This document shows, in pieces, positions 10,966 to 21,057 of a stretch of DNA of 64,000 nucleotides (the stretch's first letter is position 1; each line of letters opens with the position of its first letter). Source of the DNA: Moniliophthora roreri (Eukaryota; Basidiomycota; Agaricomycetes; Agaricales; Marasmiaceae); contig LATX02000035.1 in NCBI GenBank assembly GCA_001466705.2, positions 372,001 through 436,000 of the forward strand. Reading direction: 5' to 3'. Under the pieces are notes generated by a model. The model was not told the origin of the DNA. It saw only the letters and a list, made by a program, of their open reading frames with translations, and searched no databases. Both the position numbers and the translations under genes were made by a program.

Positions 10966-11842
10966 CTAATTTTTTGAGTCAGCCAAGCCAGCAGCTTTAT
11001 CAGCTAAGGCTGCCTCCTCAACTTTGGCGGCACATCCAGAGGCTTTTCTTTTCATGTCACAGGCCTTCTTCTTCACACAGTTGTTGATTTTGTGCTTGTC
11101 ACTGCAGAACATGCAAAGGCTGTTATCCTGGCAGCATTTCCATTCCTCGTCTGTTAGCTTCCCATTCTTAAGCTTACCTTCAAGCCAAGAGGATAGGGTT
11201 TTGGGTTGGTTGCCAGGCTTGAAGGAGAAGGAGGAGGAAGAAGGATTGCTAGAGGGCTTGAGCTTGCCTGAAACTGAACTGGAGTTTCTGGCCAAGAGCA
11301 GTTTGCTGTCCTTGGCTCTGGAGCTGGAACTAGTGCCAGGCTTTGAACCTGAAGACTGGGCAGTTCTCTGCATGTGTCCTTTCTCAGCCTGACATGACCA
11401 ATACTGGTCGTTGAGCAATCAGGCAAGAGTTTGGAGCACATGGAAAGAATTGGGTCAGCCAATGCAAGACATTTCATCTTTGATGCAATCAGAAAGACCC
11501 CAGTAGTACTGGTATGAAAAGGTGTTTTCACCTCAATCCAGCTCAACTATAGCATCCTGGAACTTTAGATTGTAGACACAGATGTGCTCACCATCATGCA
11601 TCCAAAGAAGGTTAAGAGTATCCTCCACTCTGGCCTGAGAGTTGCAAGAACTGAAGTTGACCCAGAGTTTGTTAATGAAGGTGGTGTAGCTCTCCATCCA
11701 GAATGGCCTTGGTCCTGGCCAAGTGCCAAGAATGTTGTGTTGGAACCACTTGGATGTGTTGCCCTGGAGGAAGGACAGGGTGAACATGATTTTAGAGGAG
11801 TCCAATCGAAAGGCTTCAGGTTGGTTGTTGAAGTAGAGTGTG
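10966..11842 (-). pseudogene. outer Gypsy gag, 3' part (downstream of the nested insertion)
   Basis: This continues the gag frame broken at the target-site duplication. After it come [29 protein letters not shown] and a basic Ser-rich linker. Then comes a zinc-knuckle-like [13 protein letters not shown], which is CX2CX3HX4C, one residue short of the usual CX2CX4HX4C. In-frame TGA codons (for example at 11,533) again fall where Arg is plausible. The segment ends at 10,966 with ADSKN and a stop. It formed the RNA-binding capsid protein of the element. Confidence 0.75.
11838..11842. repeat. target-site duplication, left copy (GTGTG)
   Basis: GTGTG directly precedes the TG of the left inner LTR and is repeated directly after the right inner LTR. 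Five bp is the usual size for Gypsy integrases. Confidence 0.9.
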
Positions 11843-12215
11843 TGTTACGTTACTTGCGCAGCAACGTCAACAACTCAACACCTAAGACAGTGTCAAGACT
11901 AGGTTCAAGTTCGAGTTCGCTCAGAAGGCTTTCTGAGGTTCAGAGTTCCAACGGTTCTTTTGCAAGCACAAGGTATGATTAACCAGGTCAAGCTGGAGAG
12001 CTATGACCCAGTTCTGCAGTCTTAAATACGTACAATGTATGTACTCATTTGTAACTACTAGAATGTCTTGGAAGGGTATAGAACGATTAGTAAAGTTACA
12101 TCGAAGGCGTTTATCAGGGTTACAGGAAGAAGAAAGCATAGTCATGTGGTAGTACAAGAGGGGCGCAGTCCCATAATAGTATACAGAGAAAAGAAAAAGG
12201 TCCGTGTTCGTAACA
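11843..12215 (-). repeat. inner Gypsy 3' LTR (left copy)
   Basis: Begins TGTTACGTTACTTGCGC and ends GTCCGTGTTCGTAACA on the plus strand. It is about 97% identical by eye to 18,617-18,989, and most of the differences are CpG transitions. Confidence 0.95.
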
Positions 12216-12226
12216 CTAGCCCGTCT

Positions 12227-13820
12227 TTATGTAGCAGATCCCATTCTGACTACATGCACAATCTGCCCATCAGGCAACGTCACCTCTTGCAGTCCGTGAT
12301 CCGGGATTCCCACAAACATCGGTACGAGGTCGTCAGGGTCGGTTACTTCAGCCGTCTGTGTCACATCATTGTTCACTGTCTCCGTAGAGGTCATCGTCGT
12401 AGTCACCCCCGTAGAGATCGTAGTTAGAAGTCTGTGTGCTCCCGGGATTGTCCGTTTGAGGAAATCGATGTGGCCTTCGTCAGAGACTGCAATGCCAAGG
12501 TATATGCCCAGGCGCAAATAATCTGCACTCCTTGCAACAGTAGCTCGGACAGTTGCGGGCGCGGTGGTACGCCACTCAGCACACAGGGCACAAAGAAATT
12601 CGTGCACCTCCTCCACAGTTGCTCTCCGCTCCGCCTGTTCCACTGTTTCGGAGACATTCTCGTCATCCCATACTGAAACTGGAGCCGCTGAATCGGGTGG
12701 AGCTCCAGTCAGCGGGGCTGTATCGGGTCGGGGTCCAGTCACCCCAGGCGTTTGTGTACACCCGTGTATCGATCTGTACTCCGGGGTTAGCACAGACGAT
12801 GTCTCAGATGCTGACAAAGGCGGGGTTGAACTGTCCGTTTGCCAGGAAAGGTACTGTGGAGGGGGCGAGGGGTTGATCGTCGACGTCGAAGGGGTTGAAG
12901 GGGTCTGAGAGAGCGGGTGCTAATGCAGGCCGGGGCTGAGGTTTGGAGGGCTGAGATTCGGGGGTCGGAGAGGGAGATGCCGTGGCGACGCCAATGGACT
13001 GGGCATATATGGGGCTCGAATCCCGACTTGAGCTGTCAGAGGGGTAAAGGAGGTCGGAGGGGGAATCGGCATTGGGTTCGGACTTGATGGAATCAGGGCT
13101 GGCAGAGGGCTCGAGCTTGGGGACCATGGGGGAGGAATTAGCCTGCCCAGATAGAACAGGCTCTATTCGGGTATGACGGGGGCAAAAGTCGTGTTGATCG
13201 CGGGCAAGCTCCACAGCTGCCTGGATCCTGGTGTTGTACGTTGTCGCTGCTCGTAGGAATTCTGGACTGTTTGGATCTGCATCGCAAACGTCCGGGGCGA
13301 GGGAACCTAACCGAGACACAGAAACAGGGAGTTGTCGTTCAAAGGAATTAGAGCGAGGAGGAAGGGAAGGTACCGTCATTGGCCCCTGTAGGATCAACGG
13401 GGCGGGTCCTGCTGCCACTGCATTGAATGCAAGATTAGCCGCGTATACATTTGTCTCCTCAATGATCGCATTGAGAGAGACACGTTGAGCCCAAAGTCGA
13501 ATAAGACTGTCAATGGTGTACTGTAAGTGGGGCTGGCCCACAGACGTGTTTCGAAGGGCATCATTGTGTCCGCCGGTATTGACCAGGAAAAGGAGTTCGA
13601 AGGGAGAGGGATGAAAGGGTCTGGAATAGGTGATGTCGTCGGAAAAACCCGTAATTCCAGAGGGAGTGTCGGGCAGGCTACGGACACTGTAAGAGCTATT
13701 GCTAGAGGGGCTGGTTGCATGAGACATTGTGGGGGTTGAAGTCTCGGCTACAGCTTGTTCTTGACTATATAGTCGAGATATAGATCCATCGTGTGCTCCA
13801 ATTCTCCTTTCGTTTTCCAT
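12227..13820 (-). CDS. additional sense ORF at the 3' end of the inner Gypsy element (two overlapping frames)
   Basis: Downstream of pol and overlapping its last 73 bp is a 338-codon frame (13,820-12,804). It is followed by a second, about 196-codon frame (12,817-12,227) that overlaps it by 14 bp in a shifted frame and has no ATG at its beginning. The first is Ser/Pro-rich, with a more ordered part near HLQYTIDSLIRLWAQRVSL and NVYAANLAFNAVAAG. The second has a compact helical part (VEEVHEFLCALCAEW, LGIYLGIAVSD). I infer one protein of about 530 aa interrupted by a frameshift; a programmed shift or an intron at the overlap is also possible. The family is not recognised, and it does not obviously resemble an envelope protein. 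Confidence 0.55.
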
Positions 13821-16800
13821 TCGTTGTGCGAGGAATCAAACCCTTTCCAAGACACGAGGAACCGTCTAGGTCTCCGCAGCGGCTTGTGACCAATGATTGC
13901 TTCTATTTCGAATTCCTCATGACCTTCTACTATGTCCGGGGGTGGTTCTAGGAAGTTCTTTCCGTGGGCTTCGGTTTCTTTGTACGGTCTTAGTAGTCCG
14001 GCGTGGAAAACAGGGTGGATCTTCCACTGATGTGGGAGTCTAAGCCTGTACGTCACGGGTCCCATGACCTTATCGATAACGAAGGGTCCTTCTCGTTTGG
14101 GCGAAAGTTTCTTGCTCGGATATCCAAAGTCAAGGCTCTTTCCTTCTAGCCATACCTTTTGTCCCTCCATAAACTTGTCTGTGCCTTTGTTTGCTCTCTC
14201 GATCATCTTTCTTCTTGCTATTTCCATCATCCCTGCCACATCTCCTCGTAATTTCTGTAGTTTATGTAACCGCTCTTCTACTGATGGGACGGAGGTTTTT
14301 TCGAACACCGTTGGTAACGGTCTCAGGTTGTATCCCATGATCATGAAAAATGGGGAGTTCCTGGTTATGGAATGGGTCCTGTTGTTGTGAGCGAATTCTG
14401 CCATGTGCAGATAGGAACTCCATTCAGTCTGTTCTTTCGAGCAGAACATTCTCAGGTATATTTCCATTTCCTGGTTAACTCTTTCAGTTTCTCTGTCACT
14501 TTGTGGATGGTAAGCGGTACTCATTGCGTGTTTAACTCCTAGGAGTCTCATTGTTTCTTGGAATACTGCTGCCGCAAATCTGGGGTCTCAATCAGAGATG
14601 ATTTTGTCCGGTAACCCGTATCGTTTGTACACATTTCGTAAAAGAAGTTCTGCTGCTTGGGGGGCGTCCAGTGTTTTGGTGCATGGAATGAAAATTACCC
14701 CCTTCGAGGACGAATGGTCTACCACGACCATGATGGTATCGAACCCGTGCGATTCCGGCAAGTCGGTAACCAGGTCCATCATGATTACTTGGAAGGGCAT
14801 AGCGTTGGGAGTCCCTGCGATTGGTTGCAATCCCACTTTTGTTGGATGGGTGTTGATCTTCATCTGCTGACAGACTGCGCACCCGTCGACGAAACTCTTG
14901 ATGAACTTTGCCATCCCAGGCCACCAGTAATCCCATTGCACAAGATCCAATGTCTCAAATTGTCCTGGGTGTCCAAATGGCTGTCCTTCATGGATCGTCC
15001 TCGTGATTTCCCGTCGGAGTACTACGTCATCCGGGACATAGATCCGCCCTTTGTACCATATCAAGCTGTCATTGACTTCCCAATCTGACAGCGCTGATTT
15101 GATCGGCGGGAGTCCACTTATAGTGAGGGCTTCTAGTGTCATTTTATGAAAGTCATCGGCCCCTAAGCGATCTTTCAACTTAGCTTGTAGGTCTAGATCG
15201 ATGACGTTAATAAATAATCGATCTGGTAAGAGGATGATGTCATCGTTATCATTATTGATCCCTTGCACATGATCGTCTCTTCTCGAAAGCGCGTCGGACT
15301 GTACCATCTCGCGTCCCGGCACATGTACCAGCTGTAAATCGAACATTGACAGTATGAGGCTCCAATGAGCTTGCCGTTGATTCAGCTTCTGTGCTGTCTG
15401 GAAATAAGTTAGGTTCTTGTGATCACATAAAACGGTCACTGGGTGGGGTCCTTCCATCAGATGATGTCTCCATGTCTCCAGCGCCTGAACAATGGCGAAG
15501 AGCTCTCTGTCGTAGATCTCGTAATTCCTTTCCGCCACATCGAACGCATGCGAGATAAATCCACATGGGTGCAGTTCGCCATCTGGTCCCTCCTGTCTAA
15601 GAACTCCACCTGACGCCCATTTCGATGCGTCAGTTTCGATGATAAACGGCCGTTCCAGGTTTGGTAGCCACAGTACCGGCTCTTGCTGGAAACGTCGCTT
15701 CAAGGTGTTGAAGGCCATGTCGCAGTCGTCAGTCCAGTTGAATGGAACCCCTTTCTTCGTTAGGTCGTACAGTGGTTTTGCGATAGCCGAATAGTTCCCG
15801 ATAAACTTCCGATAGAAGTTCGTGAATCCCGTGAAGCTTCGCACTCCCGTCACAGTCTTTGGTGCCAGCCATTCACTAATTCCTGACAGCTTGGTGGGAT
15901 CCATCACAATTTGTCCTGGTCGGATGACAAGACCTAAGAAGTCAATTTCTCGCATGTCAAACTTGCATTTGTGGGGCTTCAGGTACAGATCCTGTTCCTT
16001 TAGTCGCTGTAGTAATCGTATCATACGTCGTCAGTGTTGTTCTTTGTTCTCGGAGTAGATAAGGATGTCGTCCATGTACACCAGACACCATCCCTCGGCC
16101 ATGAAATCCTGTAATACGTCATCCATAAAAGCCTGGAAAGTGGCAGGACTATTCATCAGCCCAAAAAACATGACAGTGGGTTCGAAAAGCCCCCTATTAG
16201 TCTTGAAGGCTGCCTTCCATTGGTCTCCATCTTTGATCCTGACATTGTTGTAGCCGTTCCGAAGATCCAACTTTGAGAAAATCGTGGCATCCTTGAGTTT
16301 GTCAATAAGATCGGAGACGAGGGGTAAGGGATAAGCATTCTTGACAGTCCTATGATTCAATCTTCGGTAGTCCTGGGTTGGTCGCAGCTTTCCCTTCTCC
16401 TTTTTTCCCACAAAGAAGAACGGAGATGCCATCGGGGATTTGGACTTTCAGATGTACCCTTTTCGTAAATTCTCCGCAAGGAAGTTGTCCAGTTCCGTTT
16501 GTTCCAGTGCCGTAAGGGAGTAGATTTTACAATCTCGTGGGGTAAATTCCGGTTTTAATTCGATGGCGTGGTCGTAGGGCCGTGACACAGGGAAACGTTC
16601 CGCTTCTTTGTCTTCGAATTGCCCTTGATATGCTGATAGGTACTCCGGTATCATCGCATCAGTAGCCAAGTGTGTTGTGTCAGTGTTATGTTCTAGTCGC
16701 TGAGAAGTGGATAGCTTAGCTCTGATATCGATCCTGTGAATAAGCTCTTCCGGCGACTCGAAATCCAGTACTCCGGTTACACGTGGGATCTTGATATACT

Positions 16801-17155
16801 GTTTGCTCGGAAACACAGTTCGTCCTGTAACCCAGTTTACGTCAGGGTTGTATTTCCGTAACCAGGGCAGTCCTAGAATAACTTCTTCCTTTCCTAGTCC
16901 CGAAATGAGGAAGGTGTCCGTTAAGTGCTTCGTCCCTATAGTGTATGTTGCCGTAACCGATTGTGTGATCCATGCCGTTTTATTGGCTGTCCCATCCACG
17001 TTGAATACTTTGATGCAATGAGGTAGTTTTGTTCGTTCCAGGCCTAGTTTCGAGGCTTTCTCGGGGCTCATGAAGAGCCCTCCTGCTCCAGAGTCTAGGA
17101 GCGTGTTTGTTCCAACTTTTCCTATTTCGTTGTTGTAAACCAAGGGAATATGCAT
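13748..17155 (-). pseudogene. inner Gypsy pol polyprotein with three TGA interruptions
   Basis: A single frame runs from 17,155 to a TAG at 13,748, broken only by TGA at 16,448 (in GYI-KSKSP), 16,031 (NKEQH-RRM) and 14,588 (IISD-DPRFA). Related elements have Arg at such places. Domains in order: retropepsin with LLDSGAGGLF (about 17,100); reverse transcriptase with [11 protein letters not shown] (about 16,060); RNase H with FIIETDASKWASGG; integrase zinc module ending CAVCQQMK; integrase core with TAYHPQSDRETERVNQE; and a chromodomain-like tail (IGHKPLRRPRRFLVSWKG). The ATG at 17,155 is the first in this frame, but the true start may lie upstream through frameshifting from gag. The copy cannot make a full pol without readthrough. 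Confidence 0.85.
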
Positions 17156-17238
17156 AGAGTTTCGTGACTGCTTAGCTAATACAACATTCGAAATAGATAT
17201 TGGGGGCAGCAGGGAGAGTGTCGGCCTCTTCCGCCACT

Positions 17239-18561
17239 TTAAAAACCCTCTGCTTCCATGATATCCAATATTTCTGTCTGCTTCTCAGCTTCTTGTTCTC
17301 GTATGATGGCTCGAATTTTCGTGTAGGCTTCTCGGGCACTTAGCTTCTTTTTCTCTTCTTTGGCTTCTCCTCCTTGTTTCGTCGGGCAACCCCGAGACAT
17401 GTGTCCTTGCTTAGCGCATCGGAAGCATCATCTGTCAGCCATATACTTCTTTCGTTCTTCGTCGCTTAGTTGATTCGTCATGCGATTGATCGAAACTTTC
17501 TTCTTTTTGTCATCTACAATTCGGAACCTCTTCGGTTTTTGGACGGCCTCGTAGTACTTGTATTGCTCGTCATATCGAATTGCTGCTTCGTACCATCCTT
17601 CGAGGTCCATAGGTCGGCCTTGCGGTTGGTTCAGGATCTTTGCTGATAGAGAGTTGGGTAACCCTTTTCAGAAGATGTGTATAAGTGCCTGGTCATCATA
17701 TCCTGATTCATTGGCCATGACTCAGAAGTCATTTACATAATTGTCAGCTCGGTCCGTCATCTTTGCTTCTTCAATTCTGATTTGTGCTTCAGCCTGTATA
17801 TCAGCTGGTAGGTAGTGCTTTTTAAACTCATCTTTGAGCACCTGAAACGTCAGGGCTGTTTCTCCGCTCTTGGGTTCGAAAATCTTCCTGCTCTGTCCGT
17901 TTTTCCATGACTCCGTGTTCTTTCCTCGTAGGTAGGACAGCAGGAACAAGCATTTCTTTTCGTCATTGTCATATTCGGTGGGGTGCATGCGGAGATAGAT
18001 TTCGGTCTCCATTAGGAATCTCTTGGTGTCCTTCCTATTTCCTTCGAAGGGGTCAGGTGTCGCTACCTTTGATCCCTTGTTCTTCTTCTTCTCCATTTCC
18101 TCCAGGACCGCAGTTGAGATCTCTATCATCATCTGGGTCTGAGTTCGGTCCTCCCTCAGCTTGGGCTTCGCGGTTGAGCTGCCACCTTCGGACATTGTTC
18201 CTTCTTCGTAAGCGCTAGAGGATGATGAGTTGGTCAATTCGTCTGGTAAGTTCTCGTTCTTCTCTTCGGGCGAGCTGAAGTTCTTGTTTGTAGGCGAGCC
18301 TTGTTCGGTGGATTCTGGGGTCAAGTTGTTCTGTGTCTCTTCGACTGGTTGTTCTTCAATATCTATCGTTTCTTCTTGCCCAAGCAAGCTGCTCACGTGT
18401 CGGAGAGCACTCTGCCGGTGTTGGCGGGTTATAATTGTACGCAAAGTCGATGCGGGGTTCCCCGGGATTCCGATCTCTAGTTTCACTAGCCGTTCTGTTA
18501 AGGAGATGTCTCTGTCGATCTGTTCTTCTTGTTCTGCAGTCAGTGGCGACTTTGGAGGCAT
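17239..18561 (-). pseudogene. inner Gypsy gag with three TGA interruptions
   Basis: The frame starts at the ATG at 18,561 (MPPKSPLTAEQEEQ) and ends at TAA 17,239. TGA codons at 17,722, 17,668 and 17,428 interrupt it, each in a context where Arg fits (NDF-VMANESG, HIF-KGLPNS, MADR-CFRC). A capsid-like segment (PDPFEGNRKDTKRFLMETE, near 18,040) is followed by a canonical zinc knuckle CFRCAKQGHMSRGC (CX2CX4HX4C). It would encode the particle and RNA-binding protein. Confidence 0.85.
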
Positions 18562-18616
18562 CGTGGTGAGTGATGCCTAAACCTCGATGGGTCGGCAGTT
18601 AGACAGCTTGACCTTA

Positions 18617-18989
18617 TGTTATGTTACTTGCGCAGAAACGTCAACAACTCAACACCTAAGACAGTGTCAAGACTAGGTTCAAGTTCGAGTTCGCTCAGAA
18701 GGCTTTCTGAGGTTCAGAGTTCCAACGGTTCTTTTGCAAGCACAAGGTATGATTAACCAGGTCAAGCTGGAGAGCTATGACCCAGTTCTGCAGTCTTAAA
18801 TACGTACAATGTATGTACTCATTTGTAACTACTAGAACGTCTTGGAAGGGTATAGAACGATTAGTAAAGTTACATCAGAGGCATTTATCGGGGTTACAGG
18901 AAGAAGAAAGCATAGTCATGTGGTAGTACAAGAGGGGCGTGGTCCCATGATAGTATACAGAGAAAAGAAAAAGGTCCGTGTTCGTAACA
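18617..18989 (-). repeat. inner Gypsy 5' LTR (right copy)
   Basis: A 373-bp partner of 11,843-12,215, with the same ends except CpG transitions such as TGTTATG for TGTTACG at the start. Confidence 0.95.
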
Positions 18990-18994
18990 GTGTG
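18990..18994. repeat. target-site duplication, right copy (GTGTG)
   Basis: Directly follows the CA end of the right inner LTR and matches 11,838-11,842. Confidence 0.9.
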
Positions 18995-19749
18995 AGAGAG
19001 GCTAGCCAGGGTTTCAGGAGCTTAGGGTTGCTACTGTTGAATGTATCAGGCTCTTTGAGCTTGGACTTGGCTCAGGTGGTGTGTCATGGGTCATTGGGTC
19101 TCTCCAAACAATTAGCAATAGCACTGAGAACTTGGGTCATGGCACAAAAAGTCAGCTCAGGAGCATCATCTCTGCCACTATTTCTGTTGCCTCTGCCATC
19201 ATCATCAGGTGGAGGCAGATCATCACCTCCACCACCACCAGGATTACCTCCTTCTCTGTTGTTGTCTCTGTCATCTCTGTTGTCATCTGAGCCACCCCTG
19301 TCTTGGGAATGCTTAAAAGACCAGCTGGAACCTGTGACAGAGCCTTCCCTGCTGCTGTTTGACTGGGGTTCCCAACTGCAGCCCTTGTCATCAGTACTGG
19401 GGCTGGCCAAGTCACCAGGAAGGTCAGGGGAATTGAAATTGCTGGGTTGGTGGAAAGAGAAGTTGGATCCAAAGGTAGGAGTGTCTGAGAAGAGAGTACC
19501 TGCATAGGCAGGCTGGTGATTGAGGTAGGAAGAGATAGAGTTGTAACCATAGAATCCACTGGACATTGGCCCAGTGAAGAAGCCAGCTTGTTGCTACAAG
19601 GATTCCCAGATGAAGTTGCTCTGGGTCTGGAAAGCAGGCTTAGCATGAGTGGGTCACTCTACCTTACCAGATGAGGCAGAAGCTTTTTCAGCCCAACATC
19701 TTGCATGGAGATTGCATTCATCATCTTGCTATCGCTTGTGAGAATCCAT
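18990..19749 (-). pseudogene. outer Gypsy gag, 5' part (upstream of the nested insertion)
   Basis: From a candidate ATG at 19,749 (MDSHKR) the frame runs down with TAG and TGA interruptions. It includes a Gly/Asp/Asn/Arg-rich stretch (DDNRDDRDNNREGG) and ends ...[13 protein letters not shown] at the duplication. Dropping the inner element and one GTGTG copy continues it as ...[16 protein letters not shown] without a shift. The true start is uncertain because the frame is open upstream of 19,749. Confidence 0.7.
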
Positions 19750-19848
19750 GGCAGGCTGGGGTTTGGCAGTAAAAGAGGATATGGGAGTAGTATGTAGTCA
19801 ATAGGAGGAGAAAAAGTCCATAGAACAGCAGGTGGAAGTAGAAGATAC

Positions 19849-20277
19849 TGTTAGGACTATGCAGGAGGGACAGAAAGTATGGCCAAGTGACTAAGGAGAG
19901 TCATACAAGGAGTACCATACACAGGTGTGTTTGCTAAAGCTATCAGCAACAGCCCCTGCCTATAGTAAGGAGTTGTACAAGATGAAGAGTCTTGTATGAG
20001 GAGTGAGAGGAGTTCAGACAGGAGATTGTGTAGAACAACATTAATCTTCTACTTGGGATATCCCAGTACTGTACATGCATCTTGAATAAGTAGGCTATGG
20101 CAACAAAGCTAGTGCATGTACCTACATGAGGACTCTGCAGGACATGCTGTGAGAGAACATGCCACAGGTATAGAGATGCAGAAACAGAAGTAAAATGAGA
20201 GTAGGAACATGTATGTAGGGTTAGCTGCCCCGATACCTTGTACAAGTAGTCCTTGGCTGAGAGGTACAGGCATAACA
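19849..20277 (-). repeat. outer Gypsy 5' LTR (right copy)
   Basis: A 429-bp partner of 4,947-5,380. Its plus-strand left end (TGTTAGG) faces gag, and its right end (CATAACA) abuts Copia sequence. Confidence 0.85.
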
Positions 20278-20517
20278 TTTCTATTACTTCTCAACAACCA
20301 AGGATCTATATTCCTTACAGACAATGATGTGACTATGCAACAATCAAAACACATTGACATGCACTTCCATCACATATGAGAATGTACAGAACACCAAGGG
20401 ATAGATGTCAGATACATCTCTACAAAGAAACAAATAGCTGACATATTCACTAAAAACCTTGCCTATCCCACCTTCAAATCTTTATGAGCAAAGTTAGGCA
20501 TTACCTTTAGTGCTTAA
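20278..20517 (+). pseudogene. Copia pol 3' end (RNase H tail), truncated
   Basis: From 20,281 one frame reads NNQGSIFLTDNDV, SKHIDMHFHHI, DVRYISTKKQIADIFTKNL and LGITFSA, then TAA at 20,515. This is the usual C-terminal end of Copia RNase H. Two TGA codons (20,377 and 20,485) sit where Arg is typical. The rest of the element is missing: it stops at the edge of the old Gypsy LTR. Confidence 0.85.
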
Positions 20518-20554
20518 CAATATCTTTCAATATACAGTCACAAATATGGGGGCA

Positions 20555-21057
20555 TGTTGAAACAGTCTGAAGTCATCACATGATTTTCACGTGACCATGA
20601 GCAGATATCTATGACTGTGGATCTCAAGATCTACAGAGCAGTTCAACTCAATCTGAGTCAACCTTAAAGACAATAAAGAAACTATTCTTAGAACAATAAG
20701 ACTAGTTATTCTTAGATCCTATTGTCCTAGACAATAAGGATAATTATAGTCTGCAGGTTTAAGAGTCAGATCAACTCAGGAAAGGCAGCATCCTCCCTAC
20801 TTATTGTCCTAGTCATTCAGAGAACAATAGTATATCTTTAGATACTTATTGTGCTTGCTATTCTCCACTCTCATTGGTAGAATTAGTTGTTTATCAAACA
20901 AACACTAGAATAGTATAAAAGCAGACCTGTATGAGGCTTAAAAAAGTGTCTCTTTCCTTCCTGTACTCAGTACAATACTCAAGTGAATCTACTCACTTAC
21001 TCACACATCACCTCAAGTGTCAAGCAAGTCTTATAGGGCAAATACCCTGTATTAACA
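20555..21057 (+). repeat. Copia 3' LTR
   Basis: A purine stretch TATGGGGGCA leads into TGTTGAAACAG at 20,555. A TATA-like AGTATAAAAGCAG lies near 20,915. The proposed end ATTAACA (21,057) mirrors the TGTTGA start with one C-to-T change. The right boundary is tentative because no second LTR is present for comparison. Confidence 0.55.

Larger units (their letters stand above)
11843..18989 (-). mobile_element. young Ty3/Gypsy element (inner), nested in the older one
   Basis: A 7,147-bp element bounded by two 373-bp LTRs that differ at roughly ten positions, flanked by the 5-bp duplication GTGTG. Its genes run on the minus strand: gag (17,239-18,561), pol (13,748-17,155) and an additional sense ORF region (12,227-13,820). 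CpG is frequent, unlike in the surrounding older elements, so it arrived later. All six internal stops found in gag and pol are TGA at likely Arg positions. Confidence 0.95.
4947..20277 (-). mobile_element. old Ty3/Gypsy chromovirus (outer element), split by a nested insertion
   Basis: Two direct repeats of 434 and 429 bp with TG...CA ends (4,947-5,380 and 19,849-20,277) bound a minus-strand gag-pol. The order is zinc-knuckle gag, protease-like region, reverse transcriptase, RNase H, integrase, chromodomain-like tail. A purine tract on the minus strand lies directly inside the left LTR, as expected at the 3' end of a minus-strand element. Without the inner element and one target-duplication copy, the length is about 8.2 kb. 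It differs from a standard Gypsy element by an additional plus-strand reading frame between pol and the 3' LTR. No matching target-site duplication flanks it (AGAGG on the left, TTTCT on the right). Confidence 0.85.

Noticed and set aside
18842..19507. A 221-codon plus-strand frame over the right inner LTR and outer gag.
   Set aside because: It crosses an LTR end and the target duplication, so it is an accident of the nested insertion.
5533..20487. Many in-frame TGA codons could mean TGA is recoded as Arg in these elements.
   Set aside because: Host genes in the window end with TGA (RAD23, PUP1, aspartic protease, G-alpha), the TGA codons sit only in CpG-depleted or methylation-prone repeats, and CGA-to-TGA deamination explains them.
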